Shown: one piece after another, positions 34,023 through 43,161 of the stretch
How positions within the stretch are numbered: the stretch's first letter is position 1
How the letters are laid out: every line of letters starts with the position of its first letter
From: Rhizobium sp. BK399
GTDB taxonomy: Bacteria; Pseudomonadota; Alphaproteobacteria; Rhizobiales; Rhizobiaceae
Direction of reading: 5' to 3'
DNA length: 64,000 nucleotides
Assembly: GCF_014194695.1 (NCBI RefSeq)
Contig: NZ_JACIAH010000021.1
Span: 1-64,000, forward strand
The notes under the pieces: model-generated
What the model saw: only the letters and a program-made list of their open reading frames with translations
Told to the model about the DNA's origin: nothing
Databases searched by the model: none
Position numbers and translations under genes: made by a program

Positions 34023-35006
34023 ATGAGTGCACGCAATCACCGAAGCTTCCCCAGAGTGCCTGCGGGCATGTACGGCATAGTGCTCGGCCTCGCCGGACTT
34101 GGCGGAGACTGGCGGCTGGCGCACGAACTCTGGGGTTTTCCCGCGATAGTCGGCGAGGCGATCAACGTGGTCGCCATCGCCGTCTGGGTGACGATCAGCG
34201 TCTTCTACGCTGCCAAATGGATCTTTGCTAGGGAGGAGGCCCTGGAAGAGGCCGAGCACCCGATCCACTGCTGTTTCATCGGCCTTGCAGGCGTTGCGAC
34301 GATGCTCGTGGCCCGAGCTGTCCTGCCGTATTCGCATCCAGTGGCTCTCGTCCTCCTGTTCCTCGGTATGGCATTCTCGATTCTCTTCGCCACATGGCGA
34401 ACCGGGATCATGTGGCGCGGCGGCCGCGACCACGAGGCGACGACGGCTATCCTCTATCTTCCGACCGTGGCGGGATCTCTCGTGTCAGCACTTGTCCTTG
34501 GTTCGTTCGGATACACGGGACTCGCGCAGTTGATTTTCGGCGCTGGGATGTTCACCTGGGCAGCTACCGAGTCCGTCCTGCTGCAGCGTCTGCTGACTGC
34601 GCCGGAAATGGCTCCAGCACTTCGGCCGACGCTCGGCATCGTTCTGGCTCCACCTGCGGTCGCGTGTGCCGCCTACTTGAGCATGACGTCCGGCCCGCCT
34701 GACCTCTTCGCAAACGGGCTGCTGGGCTACTGCCTTCTGCAAGTGGCGCTTCTCGTTCGCGTCGTGCCTTGGATCATGAAGCAGCCGTTCGCCCCTTCAT
34801 ATTGGGCGGCAACGCTCGGCACTACTGCGTTGGCATCTGCGTCCATGAGAATGGCATCCCGCGGCGGAGACGGCATCGGAGGCCAGCTGGCGCCTTACCT
34901 GTTCTTGTTTGCAAACGTCGTTGTCGGGGCAATCACAATAGGAACGATGGCCCTGCTGATCCAGGGCAGGCTTTTGACCGTCTCGCACCCACGGGCGGCG
35001 GAGTGA
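34023..35006 (+). CDS. TDT-family transporter, TehA-like
   Basis: A 327-residue inner-membrane protein with about ten membrane segments, of the tellurite-resistance/dicarboxylate transporter family (TehA/SLAC1-like). Recognised parts are FPRVPAGMYGIVLGLAGLGG at the N-terminus, AEHPIHCCFIGLAGVATML and IFGAGMFTWAATESVLLQRL in the middle. The family transports anions such as chloride, nitrate or C4-dicarboxylates; tellurite resistance is a side effect. It follows the MBL gene by 5 bases. Length is normal. Confidence 0.86.
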   Translation: MSARNHRSFPRVPAGMYGIVLGLAGLGGDWRLAHELWGFPAIVGEAINVVAIAVWVTISVFYAAKWIFAREEALEEAEHPIHCCFIGLAGVATMLVARAVLPYSHPVALVLLFLGMAFSILFATWRTGIMWRGGRDHEATTAILYLPTVAGSLVSALVLGSFGYTGLAQLIFGAGMFTWAATESVLLQRLLTAPEMAPALRPTLGIVLAPPAVACAAYLSMTSGPPDLFANGLLGYCLLQVALLVRVVPWIMKQPFAPSYWAATLGTTALASASMRMASRGGDGIGGQLAPYLFLFANVVVGAITIGTMALLIQGRLLTVSHPRAAE

Positions 35007-35028
35007 AGACGACCAAGCCGTCCAAATG

Positions 35029-36540
35029 TCAGTTGATGCTGCCGTGCGGAAGTCTGAAAAGATGTCTTATCTTGGCTGCCAATGAAACCGGATGGGCCTC
35101 CGCACCAGCGTTCCCGTCGGCCCTCAGGTGCTCCTCGGTCTCGACACGCTTCGCCAGGAGCTGGCTGAGTTCCTCGACAAGGGCAGGGCGCTCATGCATG
35201 ACGCTCGCTAGATGGTCCTTCGAAATCTCGTAGACCACCACGAAGGTGAGTGCGCGCATGGTGGCTGGCTCCGGCGCGCCCATGAGAACACCCCGCTCAC
35301 CGAACAGGTCGCCGGGCGCCAGGCGCGTCAGTTCCTCGCTCCTTCCATCTTCCTCGTCCCGCTCGACCGATACGACACCGCTCCGGACGATCATCAGAGA
35401 TGTCATCGAAGCGTTCTGCGGAGCTATGACAAGGCCCTTCTTGAAGGTGCAACGCTTCATGGTGTTCGCCACCGTCTCCATCTCGTCTTCGGTGAGAGCC
35501 GAGAACAGCGGGATCGATGTCAGCAGGCGCCATGGCGTGCCGGGATGCTTTGAGCTTTCAGCAGGCGACGCCTCTGTCAGTGCGTTCGCCGCGGTCGACA
35601 GCTGAATTCCTGCCGCCTTAGCGTGCCTAAAGACGAGGTCGAAGATCTCGTTCTTGGCGATCCCAGTCCGGCCGAGGTTAGCGACTTTGAAGGAGAGCTC
35701 GACCTCGACCGCGGAACCATCGAGGCCCGTGACCGAGACCGACGGCGCCGGGTATTTGAGGATCGTGTTCGCGCTGAGGAGGACCGTCTTCATCGTCTCC
35801 TCGATGACCGCCGGCGACCGTGTCGGCAATGCTCTGATGACGACCTTCGAGCCATGAACGGAGTCGGTGCCAGTAAGGTTCGTCAACGTGGCTTTGGCCA
35901 GGGTGCTGTTGGGCACGATCACGAGGTCGTTGGTATCGTTGAGCAGGTGCGTCGACCTCCAGTTCGTCTCGACCACTTGTCCACGGACGCCTCCCTCGAC
36001 CTCGATCCAATCCCCGACGGTATATGGCCGACCAAGGTTCAGCGCGATCCCTGAAAAGACGTCATTGAGCGTGCTCTGGAGCGCGAGACCCAGGACGATG
36101 GCGAAGACGCCAGACGTCGCTACCAGGGTACGTACCGGAAGATCGAATACGAACGCAATGATCGAAAGAGCCGCGCCGAGGTATATGAAGGCCACGAGCA
36201 AATCCTGAATAAGCCTTCCCTCCCTGGGTTTCCGCTCGAAGATCAGGAAGACGCGCACCGAACTCGCGAGCACCATCGCGCCGCCTGCCCACCAAGTAGC
36301 CTTGGCGACGCCGATGAACATCTTGTGGGTGAGGTCCTCGTCGCCAGTGACCGTCGTCCATGGAGCGACGTCGTGACCCACGAGCAGGATGGTGAGGATG
36401 GCGAAGAAAGCGATGTGGACGATGAAGCGGTGCGTCGGGCGGCCCCGGACAAGCGTTCTCGCTACGACGAGTGCAACGACCAGCGCCGCGAACTGCGTGA
36501 TCGGATCGAGCAGAAGGCGAAGCACGTCGTCCAGGTTCAT
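35029..36540 (-). CDS. MscS-type mechanosensitive channel with cyclic nucleotide-binding domain
   Basis: A 503-residue channel. Five hydrophobic segments (within 15-160) lead to the MscS core (about 150-330: LGLALQSTLNDVFSGIALNL, RPYTVGDWIEVEG, VETNWRSTHLLN). A cNMP-binding domain lies at about 345-460, with the phosphate-binding cassette FGERGVLMGAPEPATMRA. This is the bacterial cyclic nucleotide-gated (bCNG) subgroup of MscS channels, which responds to cNMP and little to tension. Start ATG at 36540. It is convergent with the TehA-like transporter gene (22 bases between stops). No adenylate cyclase is adjacent. Confidence 0.9.
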   Translation of the reverse strand: MNLDDVLRLLLDPITQFAALVVALVVARTLVRGRPTHRFIVHIAFFAILTILLVGHDVAPWTTVTGDEDLTHKMFIGVAKATWWAGGAMVLASSVRVFLIFERKPREGRLIQDLLVAFIYLGAALSIIAFVFDLPVRTLVATSGVFAIVLGLALQSTLNDVFSGIALNLGRPYTVGDWIEVEGGVRGQVVETNWRSTHLLNDTNDLVIVPNSTLAKATLTNLTGTDSVHGSKVVIRALPTRSPAVIEETMKTVLLSANTILKYPAPSVSVTGLDGSAVEVELSFKVANLGRTGIAKNEIFDLVFRHAKAAGIQLSTAANALTEASPAESSKHPGTPWRLLTSIPLFSALTEDEMETVANTMKRCTFKKGLVIAPQNASMTSLMIVRSGVVSVERDEEDGRSEELTRLAPGDLFGERGVLMGAPEPATMRALTFVVVYEISKDHLASVMHERPALVEELSQLLAKRVETEEHLRADGNAGAEAHPVSLAAKIRHLFRLPHGSIN

Positions 36541-36661
36541 AGGGTCACTTCATGTGGTTGGTTTCGATCCGCGCAATTGACAGTGCAAGCGCTGCCCTCG
36601 TCAAGAAGGAGACATGACGAGAGAGGGAGGGGCGGCCGAAAGAGGACTGCCCCGTGGAAGC

Positions 36662-37417
36662 TCAGACCTGAGCCTTGCCGCCGTCGGCGAAGAGTTCGAC
36701 GCCGTTCACGAAGCTGGAATCGTCGGAAGCCAGAAAAAGCGCTGCTTTTGCGATCTCTTCAGGCTCGCCGACGCGGCCCAGCGGGATCGTGGACGCGAGA
36801 GCATCGAGGAAGCCCTGTTGCGCGTTCTTGTCGTCGCCCACGAGTTCCACAAGGCCGGGAGTGCGGGTCGGTCCAGGCGACAGCACATTCACGCGAACGC
36901 CCTTGCCCTTGAGGTCGAGCGCCCACGAACGGGCAAGGTTGCGTACTGCTGCCTTCGAGGCGGAGTAGACGGAGAACGCTTCCGTTCCTTCAATACTGGT
37001 CGTGGAGCCGATCAGGACGACCGAGGAGCCTTTGTTGAGAAGAGGAAGCGCCTTCTGTACTGTGAAGATCACGGCCTTCACGTTGCGCCCGAAAGTGTCG
37101 TCGACCTGCTCTTCGGTGATCTGACCGAGAGGAAGCACGCTCCCGCCGCCCGCGTTGACGACGATGGCGTCGAGACGTCCGTGGTCGGCCTTCACCTGCG
37201 CAAACAGGCGGTCGAGGTCTTCCATCTTGGTGGAGTCGGCATTGACGGCGGTAACGCTGCCACCGATGTCAGCGACTGCGGCGTCGAGCTGTTCCTTGCG
37301 GCGTCCAGTGATGTAAACGTGGGCGCCCTCGGCGGCGAACAGCTTTGCGGTGGCGAGGCCAATGCCGCTGTTGGCGCCTGTCACGATGGCGACCTTGTTC
37401 TCAAGTCTCTTGGTCAT
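36662..37417 (-). CDS. short-chain dehydrogenase/reductase
   Basis: A 251-residue classical SDR. The NAD(P) motif is TGANSGIG near residue 14, followed by VYITGRRKEQ, whose Arg pair suggests NADP preference, and VNAGGG. The catalytic Ser-Tyr-Lys triad lies in VLIGSTTSIEGTEAFSVYSA and the following SKAAVRN. The C-terminus VNGVELFADGG is typical of glucose-dehydrogenase-like SDRs. Full length. It stands alone on the minus strand between the channel gene and the LuxR regulator, so its substrate cannot be inferred. Confidence 0.88.
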   Translation of the reverse strand: MTKRLENKVAIVTGANSGIGLATAKLFAAEGAHVYITGRRKEQLDAAVADIGGSVTAVNADSTKMEDLDRLFAQVKADHGRLDAIVVNAGGGSVLPLGQITEEQVDDTFGRNVKAVIFTVQKALPLLNKGSSVVLIGSTTSIEGTEAFSVYSASKAAVRNLARSWALDLKGKGVRVNVLSPGPTRTPGLVELVGDDKNAQQGFLDALASTIPLGRVGEPEEIAKAALFLASDDSSFVNGVELFADGGKAQV

Positions 37418-37818
37418 GCGTTTCTCCTTATTGGGGACGTGCGAAGGCGTTCAGCCAGAACACGCTCGGGCTGTTGAGGTATGGTGTAGTGGGGAGGAGC
37501 TATCTGGGTGCTCTCAACCCTATGGAATATGTTCGCTCGATGGGAATGTAGCTCGCTCGGGGCTGTTGGGCTTTCGATTAAGTCGGATTGATCTATTCAC
37601 TTGCGACACAAACAAACGGGCTTCCGCCTCGTGACGGAAGCCCACGTCGAACTCAGGCGGGGGTGGTCGCCCAGGTCCGCCGTGTTCCGAGATAGGTGCT
37701 CGGCCGAACGGGCCCAATGCCCCAAATTTGGTGTATGCAGCTGAGCGATGCGCGGTCGTCTAACGCAATCTCACACCGAGACGGTCCAAATCATGGTAGT
37801 GGTGGCAAAGGGTAGGTC
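37418..37818. other. intergenic region between divergent SDR and LuxR genes
   Basis: About 400 bases without a recognisable gene. It contains a hairpin at 37618-37643 and a CCAAATTTGG palindrome at 37722-37731, about 90 bases before the LuxR-type gene. Promoters for both flanking genes should lie here. Confidence 0.5.
37618..37643. terminator. terminator-like hairpin
   Basis: A perfect 9-base stem (GGGCTTCCG with CGGAAGCCC) and an 8-base loop. Only on the minus strand is it followed by a T-rich stretch (GTTTGTTTG), but no minus-strand gene lies directly upstream of it. It may be left over from a lost gene. Confidence 0.45.
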
Positions 37819-38508
37819 ATGAGCCATCACGATCGTCACATATGGGACAGGGAGCCCCGTCGGCTGGCGGCCTTCGAGGTCGCGATACGCGACGTCGTGG
37901 GGAAGTTCGGGCTGAACTTCTTCCTGGTTTCCGTCTTTCCAGAGGCGGCTCGTGGCGGCCTTCTCGATAACCTGATCACGACCAATTGGCCGGGCGATCT
38001 CCTGCAAAGCTATCGGTCGACCGACATGTTCACCCAGAGCAACATCGTCGCAAAGCTGAAGGAAAGCGTGCTCCCGGTCTCGTCGGAGCAATTGCTCTTT
38101 GCCCGGGCGGAAAGGGAAGGCGTGGCAAGCCAGATTGGCGGGGTGTTTTATGACGACGGCTTCGCGTGCAATGTGGGAATCTCCCTGCATGACGCCAAGG
38201 CGCGGCAATATCTCTTCATGCTTTCGGGATCGAACTGCTCGAATGCAGAGCTCGCCGATCTGGTATACGATTTGATGACCGCCTTGGACGATCTCACGCG
38301 CGGCAGCGGCGCGATCAAGCTTCTCTCGCGAAGGGAAATCGAGTGCCTACGGTGGTCAGCGGCAGGCAAGAGCAGCGACGAGATCGCTATTATCCTCGGT
38401 CTGAGCAGCCACACGGTGACGGCATACTTAAAAACTGCCATCAAGAAGCTAGGCGTGACCACCCGCATTCAAGCTGTCGTCGCGGCCTATCGGCTGAAGC
38501 TGCTCTGA
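37819..38508 (+). CDS. LuxR-family regulator with autoinducer-binding-like domain (solo)
   Basis: A 229-residue regulator. The N-terminal part (about 20-155, FFLVSVFPEAARGGLLDN, NWPGDLLQSYRSTDMFTQSN) resembles the autoinducer-binding domain of LuxR/TraR proteins. The C-terminal HTH (about 165-229) reads LLSRREIECLRWSAAGKSSD followed by EIAIILGLSSHTVTAYL. No luxI-type synthase gene is present in the window, so it is a solo that may sense a foreign or plant signal, or one made elsewhere in the genome. The ATG at 37819 has a weak AGGG upstream. A CCAAATTTGG palindrome precedes it. Confidence 0.85.
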   Translation: MSHHDRHIWDREPRRLAAFEVAIRDVVGKFGLNFFLVSVFPEAARGGLLDNLITTNWPGDLLQSYRSTDMFTQSNIVAKLKESVLPVSSEQLLFARAEREGVASQIGGVFYDDGFACNVGISLHDAKARQYLFMLSGSNCSNAELADLVYDLMTALDDLTRGSGAIKLLSRREIECLRWSAAGKSSDEIAIILGLSSHTVTAYLKTAIKKLGVTTRIQAVVAAYRLKLL

Positions 38509-38865
38509 GCAGCATGCTCGGCAGTGTGCAGCCCTCATGCTTTCTGTGTCTTCCTCGTGGGCTAAATCCGGAAACGGACATTGCATTCCTCGAACACCAT
38601 CGACGGCCACACCTCGCTCAGGGTTTTCCTTGCTAACGATCCCGCCATTCGATCTCCGCGGCATCGTGTCGTCGGGAAAGCCGACGGCTTTGGCTAGCAT
38701 GCTCGTGCGTATCGATAAACTGGACTTTCATGCCTGCTCGCGGGATTTCACGGTGCCTCACTACAATTAACTCGCCCTTGAAGCTCGTCGGGCGTAGCAA
38801 TCTTGGCATTCGACGGCCGACCATGCCCAAGATCAATCAGCTTCGCCGTCAGCTTGGAGGTTCAA
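38509..38865. other. intergenic region holding a decayed regulator fragment
   Basis: About 360 bases between the LuxR gene and the hydrolase gene. Apart from the winged-helix remnant at 38560-38660 no gene is seen. The last 60 bases should carry the promoter of the hydrolase gene. Confidence 0.5.
38560..38660 (-). pseudogene. remnant of a winged-helix (Trans_reg_C) regulator
   Basis: The minus strand reads SNGGIVSKENPERGVAVDGV, then RGMQCPFPD. The bases match those encoding NGGIVSKEEIFDEVWPSMVV and EECNLRFQIG in the winged helix at 20789-21610, with small deletions that shift the frame. The shared stretch (compare 38573-38655 with 21319-21410) is too similar to be chance. Only about 100 bases are left, so this is a dead fragment of a paralogous regulator. 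Confidence 0.65.
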
Positions 38866-39855
38866 ATGAACAGATTGATGTTGAGCAGGGCGACCCTTGT
38901 CTTGGTGTTCGCGCTCTCCGCGTCCAGCGCCATTCCAACGACATCCTTTGCCGCCAAGAAGTCCGCAGCCGAGCACGAACTCGTCGTGCCGCAGGTCACG
39001 TATCATACCGTCGAGATTGACGGCACTAACGTGTTCTATCGCGAGGCTGGGCCAGTCGACGCTCCGGTCGTGCTCCTCCTGCACGGCTTCCCGACGTCGT
39101 CGCACATGTTCAGGAATTTGATTCCGATACTTGCTGACAAGTACCATGTAATAGCACCCGACTATCCGGGCTTCGGTCAGAGCGACGCGCCCGACCACAC
39201 CAAGTTCGACTATACGTTTCAGCATTATGCGGACATTATCGACAGCCTGATGGGCAAGCTGGATGTCAAGCAATACGCGATGTACCTCATGGATTACGGC
39301 GCCCCCGTCGGCTATCGGCTCGCGTTGAAGCAACCCGATCGCGTGTCTGCGTTGATTGTCCAGAACGGCAATGCCTACGAGGAAGGCCTCAAGGAATTCT
39401 GGGACCCGATCAAGGCATACTGGAAGAACGACACGCCCGAAAACCGCAAAGCTCTGATGGTGCTATTTACGCCTGAAACCACAAAATTCCAGTACACCGA
39501 TGGGATGAGCGATATCACGCACATCGACCCCGATAACTGGGTGCACGACCAGGCGCTTCTTGATCGTCCCGGAAACAACGACATCCAGTTGGACCTGTTC
39601 CACGACTACGGGACCAATGTCCCCCTGTACCCGAAATTCCAGGAGTTCTTTCGCGAGAAGAAGCCGCCGACCCTTATCGTCTGGGGCAAGAACGACAAGA
39701 TCTTCCCGGCCGACGGAGCCTCGCCGTATCTACGCGACTTGCCCCATGCCGAGATGCACCTCCTCGACACCGGTCATTTCGCGCTGGAAGACAAGCTGCC
39801 CGAGATTGCGCCTCTGATCCACAATTTCCTCGATCGGAAGCTCAGCCGACACTAG
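38866..39855 (+). CDS. secreted alpha/beta hydrolase, epoxide hydrolase/dehalogenase-like
   Basis: A 329-residue hydrolase with a Sec signal peptide (MNRLMLSRATLVLVFALSAS, cleavage near SFAA). The mature enzyme has LLLHGFPTSSHMFRN, APDYPGFGQSDAP, a nucleophile elbow MDYGAPVGY with Asp at the nucleophile position, VWGKNDKIFP and the final GHFALED. An Asp nucleophile is the mark of epoxide hydrolases and haloalkane dehalogenases rather than esterases. ATG at 38866 follows GGAGG; the frame from 38803 is rejected. It stands alone, upstream of the galactoside locus and convergent with its AraC gene. Confidence 0.85.
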   Translation: MNRLMLSRATLVLVFALSASSAIPTTSFAAKKSAAEHELVVPQVTYHTVEIDGTNVFYREAGPVDAPVVLLLHGFPTSSHMFRNLIPILADKYHVIAPDYPGFGQSDAPDHTKFDYTFQHYADIIDSLMGKLDVKQYAMYLMDYGAPVGYRLALKQPDRVSALIVQNGNAYEEGLKEFWDPIKAYWKNDTPENRKALMVLFTPETTKFQYTDGMSDITHIDPDNWVHDQALLDRPGNNDIQLDLFHDYGTNVPLYPKFQEFFREKKPPTLIVWGKNDKIFPADGASPYLRDLPHAEMHLLDTGHFALEDKLPEIAPLIHNFLDRKLSRH

Positions 39856-39910
39856 CTAAAATGTAGGGCGTCTTCTTAAGTGGAGCAGCGTTTTCGAGAA
39901 ATCGGACCTT

Positions 39911-40828
39911 CTATGGCGATGACGCCGATTTGAACCGGCTTCTGTAATCTCTGGGTTTCACTCCAAATCTCTTTTCGAATGCTTCATAAAAGGTTGATAA
40001 TGAAGCGAATCCAGCATCGAAGGCGATATTTGAAACTGGCGACTCAGTCGCGATAAGCAAAGACTGCGCTGTGTCCAGTCTATGGCGTGTAATAGCTTGA
40101 TTTATTGTCATGCCTACCGATTTTTTGAAAATCGACATTGCGTAGTTTGGATGAAGCGCCGCTGCGTCGCCCACGTCATTCACACTTATTTTTTTATGAC
40201 AGTTTTCGGCGATGTAACGTAGCATTTGCTCCACCTTGGGGAGGCGGTCAGCATCATGATGATATGGCAGGGCGAGTGCGGAACCCAGATGGCGTAGATC
40301 ATGCCAGCCCTCGACAGCGATCCGCTTGATGCGAGCTACGAGTTCGTCTCGAACAATCTGTTCTAGTTCAAGATTGCCGCTGAGTAGCTCGTCGCGCCAC
40401 CGAAGCAGGACCGGGCGGTCATATGCCGTGACGACTTGCGCTTCGATAAGTCCGCCGGCAAAAATCGCATCGCGGAACTCTTGCCTATTGCCGAGATGGA
40501 TGAGCGCGGACATCGGTACATAAAGGCAGACAAAACTCGTCGGCTCCTTGATGTCGATCACTTGATGCGGAACCATTCCCCAAAACAGGCAAAGCTGGCC
40601 GGCTTTTATTTGCAGCAGCCTACCATCGAACCAATAAGTTATCGTACCGTCCAACACGAAGTTCAGCTCAACTTGGCTGTGCATGTGGGGGCCGCTCATG
40701 GTCCGCACGTCCAAGCGCTCGCCCGCACAAAATCTGTGATCCCCGAAAACAACAAGTGGATGTCGTGACAATCCATCATGAACAGGTACCGACTCGTCCT
40801 CTTTTCGAGTGAATGATGATGAAACCAT
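39911..40828 (-). CDS. AraC-family regulator, MelR-like, of the galactoside locus
   Basis: A 305-residue regulator. A cupin-like sugar-sensing domain occupies about 25-180 (GPHMHSQVELNFVLDGTITY, FDGRLLQIKAGQLCLFWGMV). The C-terminal double HTH occupies about 200-300 (ISVNDVGDAAALHPNYAMSI, VSNIAFDAGFASLSTFYEAF). The HPNYAM segment and the overall length resemble MelR. It is divergent from the ABC transporter/galactosidase operon with 132 bases between start codons, so it should control that operon. Base composition here is more AT-rich than in the preceding 20 kb, as in the rest of the locus. Confidence 0.86.
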   Translation of the reverse strand: MVSSSFTRKEDESVPVHDGLSRHPLVVFGDHRFCAGERLDVRTMSGPHMHSQVELNFVLDGTITYWFDGRLLQIKAGQLCLFWGMVPHQVIDIKEPTSFVCLYVPMSALIHLGNRQEFRDAIFAGGLIEAQVVTAYDRPVLLRWRDELLSGNLELEQIVRDELVARIKRIAVEGWHDLRHLGSALALPYHHDADRLPKVEQMLRYIAENCHKKISVNDVGDAAALHPNYAMSIFKKSVGMTINQAITRHRLDTAQSLLIATESPVSNIAFDAGFASLSTFYEAFEKRFGVKPRDYRSRFKSASSP

Positions 40829-40960
40829 GAGGGACCTTAGGATTCCGGAAGTGATCTTCGAAAAGTCGGTAGAAACTTACAGGTTTGCTTGCTCATTTGC
40901 AATGAACTCGCGTGGGAGAGAAGCGCGAGCGGCTTGCAGTTCAACACCGGGAGGTAAACC

Positions 40961-42193
40961 ATGAAGAAGTTCTTTGGTCTGGGCGCGGTCGCGCTCAGCT
41001 ATGCGATGGGCGTTTCCGCGGCATTGTCGGGTGAAATCGTGCTCAACTCGGACCACTCCGATCCCGCGCCCAAGAAAGCAATGGAAGAGCTTATCGCCGA
41101 CTTTCAGTCCAAACATCCAGACATCAAGGTCAAATGGAACAACTTCGACCACGAAGGATATAAGTCTGCGATCCGCAATTTCCTGACGGCTGATGCCCCG
41201 GATGTTGTCGCGTGGTACGCAGGAAATCGTATGGAACCGTTTGTAAAGGCCGGTCTCTTCACCGACGTTTCGGATGTTTGGCAAGCCAACGGGCTTGATG
41301 ACCAACTGAAGTCAGCCGCATCGGCAATGACGATCGATGGAAAAAAGTGGGGCGTCCCATATACCTATTATCAATGGGGTATTTATTACCGCGCAGACAT
41401 CTTCAAGGACAAGGGTATTGAGCCCCCGAAGGACTGGAGCGAACTTCTTGCCGCTAGCGAGAAACTCAAAGCCGCCGGCGTGACGCCCTTTGCCATAGGC
41501 ACAAAAGCCCTATGGCCGGCCGGCGGTTGGTTTGACTATCTCGATCTGCGTGTGAACGGTTACGACTTCCATATGAAGTTGACCTCCGGGCAGGTGCCCT
41601 ACACGGATCCCAAGGTAAAGGCCGTCTTTGAAAAGTGGTCAGAGCTGGTGAAGCCCGGTTATTTCCTCGAAAATCACGCTGCTCTCGACTGGCAGGACGC
41701 GATCCCGCAGTTCGTGCAGGGCAAGGCTGCAATGTACCTGATGGGTAACTTCGCAGTGGCTCCAATGAAGGACGGTGGCCTTAAGGAGGATCAAATTGGC
41801 TTCCTTCAGTTCCCGACCATCACGGAAGGTCTCCCGGCGGCCGAAGAAGCGCCTACGGACACCTTCCATATTCCGGCGGCTGCGAAAAACAAAGAGGACG
41901 CGAAAACCTTCCTTGCGTATCTCGCTACGCCGGAGGCCCAGGCTAAAATGAACGTTACACTTGGCCAACTTCCCGTGAACAACAAGTCACCTCAGCCCGA
42001 AGACAAGTTCCTCAAGGCAGGCTTCCAAATGCTATCCGCAGCACAGGGACTTGCGCAGTTCTACGATCGTGACGCGCCAGCAGAGATGGCAAAAGCGGGA
42101 ATGGAAGGTTTCCAGCAGTTTATGGTTAAGCCAGAGAAGCTCGACGCTATCCTTGCACGCCTGGAGAAAGTCCGGGCTCGCGCCTACAAGTAA
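40961..42193 (+). CDS. ABC transporter sugar-binding protein (CUT1)
   Basis: A 410-residue periplasmic binding protein with a Sec signal peptide (MKKFFGLGAVALSYAMGVSA). The mature protein has the family-1 solute-binding features VLNSDHSDPAPKKAMEELIA, HPDIKVKWNNFDHEGYKSAI, APDVVAWYAGNRMEPF, KWGVPYTYYQWGIYYR and GKAAMYLMGNF. It delivers the sugar to the permease pair encoded downstream. The neighbouring alpha- and beta-galactosidases point to galactosides (melibiose, raffinose type or lactose). GGGAGG precedes the ATG. A strong hairpin follows the stop. Confidence 0.9.
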   Translation: MKKFFGLGAVALSYAMGVSAALSGEIVLNSDHSDPAPKKAMEELIADFQSKHPDIKVKWNNFDHEGYKSAIRNFLTADAPDVVAWYAGNRMEPFVKAGLFTDVSDVWQANGLDDQLKSAASAMTIDGKKWGVPYTYYQWGIYYRADIFKDKGIEPPKDWSELLAASEKLKAAGVTPFAIGTKALWPAGGWFDYLDLRVNGYDFHMKLTSGQVPYTDPKVKAVFEKWSELVKPGYFLENHAALDWQDAIPQFVQGKAAMYLMGNFAVAPMKDGGLKEDQIGFLQFPTITEGLPAAEEAPTDTFHIPAAAKNKEDAKTFLAYLATPEAQAKMNVTLGQLPVNNKSPQPEDKFLKAGFQMLSAAQGLAQFYDRDAPAEMAKAGMEGFQQFMVKPEKLDAILARLEKVRARAYK

Positions 42194-42199
42194 TAGGAA

Positions 42200-42225
42200 G
42201 GCTGCCGGGTTGGGGTCCGGCAGCC
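42200..42225 (+). terminator. intercistronic hairpin after the binding-protein gene
   Basis: A perfect 9-base stem (GGCTGCCGG with CCGGCAGCC) and an 8-base loop without a T run, between the binding-protein gene and the first permease gene. Such hairpins commonly allow more binding protein than permease by attenuation or mRNA protection (inference). Confidence 0.7.
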
Positions 42226-42252
42226 GCACTTCTCAATAAGGACTGTATCGAG

Positions 42253-43161
42253 ATGGGTAGATCGTCTATCAATCAGCAGACGTTTTGGCAGCGAAATCAG
42301 CGCGTAATGGCTCCATGGCTGTTTCTTGCTCCCGGTCTGTTGATGTTCGCCATTTATGTAATCATTCCCATCTTTCAGTCAGTCTGGATCAGCTTCTATG
42401 ATTGGGACGGTCTCGGTCAGAAGACTTGGATCGGTATTGCAAACTATGTGGAGCTTGCCTCAGACGAGGCTTTTTATACCTCGCTAACGAACAACCTCAT
42501 TTGGCTCGTTCTATATCTTCTTGCCGTGCCAGCAGGGTTAGCCGCGGCAATGTTCCTTAATCAAACCGTAGCTGGAATTAGGATCTACAAGTCTCTATTT
42601 TTCTTTCCTTTTGTTATTAGTCAGGTTGTCGTCGGCCTAATCTTCACGTGGTTTTACGCTCCCGACTTCGGACTGCTGTCGGCGCTTATCAAGGCGCTCA
42701 CGGGCACCGAGGTTGCAATCCTGGCGGATGAGAGGTTCGTAACTTACGGCATCATCGCAGCCGGGCTTTGGCCACAGATCGCCTATTGTATGATCCTTTA
42801 TCTTACTGGCTTGAACAACATTAACCCCGAGCAAATCGAAGCTGGCCGTATGGACAACGCCTCCGGGTGGAGCCTGTTCTGGTTTATCGTCTTGCCTCAG
42901 CTGCGACCTGCAACCTTCATCGCAATAGTTGTGACAGTAATCGGTGCTCTGCGCTCCTTCGATCTCGTCTCCGTCATGACGGCGGGCGGGCCCTATGGTT
43001 CCAGCCGCGTTCTCTCGTTTTACATGTATGAACAAGCGCTTTCCGAGTACGGGTTTCGGATGGGATACGGCGCGGCAATTGCAGTCGTTCTTTTCCTTAT
43101 AATGATGGTGTTCATCACGTTCTTTATCATTCGAATGCTGCGCCAAGAGAGGAACGCCTGA
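42253..43161 (+). CDS. ABC transporter permease (CUT1, MalF-like)
   Basis: A 302-residue inner-membrane permease with six membrane segments beginning MAPWLFLAPGLLMFAIYVII. The EAA loop, which couples to the ATPase, is in INPEQIEAGRMDNASGWSLF near residues 196-215, followed by WFIVLPQLRPATF. It overlaps the start of the second permease gene by one base (ATGA-type junction at 43161). Partner of the permease at 43161-44012. Confidence 0.9.
   Translation: MGRSSINQQTFWQRNQRVMAPWLFLAPGLLMFAIYVIIPIFQSVWISFYDWDGLGQKTWIGIANYVELASDEAFYTSLTNNLIWLVLYLLAVPAGLAAAMFLNQTVAGIRIYKSLFFFPFVISQVVVGLIFTWFYAPDFGLLSALIKALTGTEVAILADERFVTYGIIAAGLWPQIAYCMILYLTGLNNINPEQIEAGRMDNASGWSLFWFIVLPQLRPATFIAIVVTVIGALRSFDLVSVMTAGGPYGSSRVLSFYMYEQALSEYGFRMGYGAAIAVVLFLIMMVFITFFIIRMLRQERNA

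Noticed and set aside
35623..36054. 143-codon plus-strand frame
   Set aside because: Antisense to the MscS/cNMP channel gene; Arg/Asp-rich shadow without a start signal.
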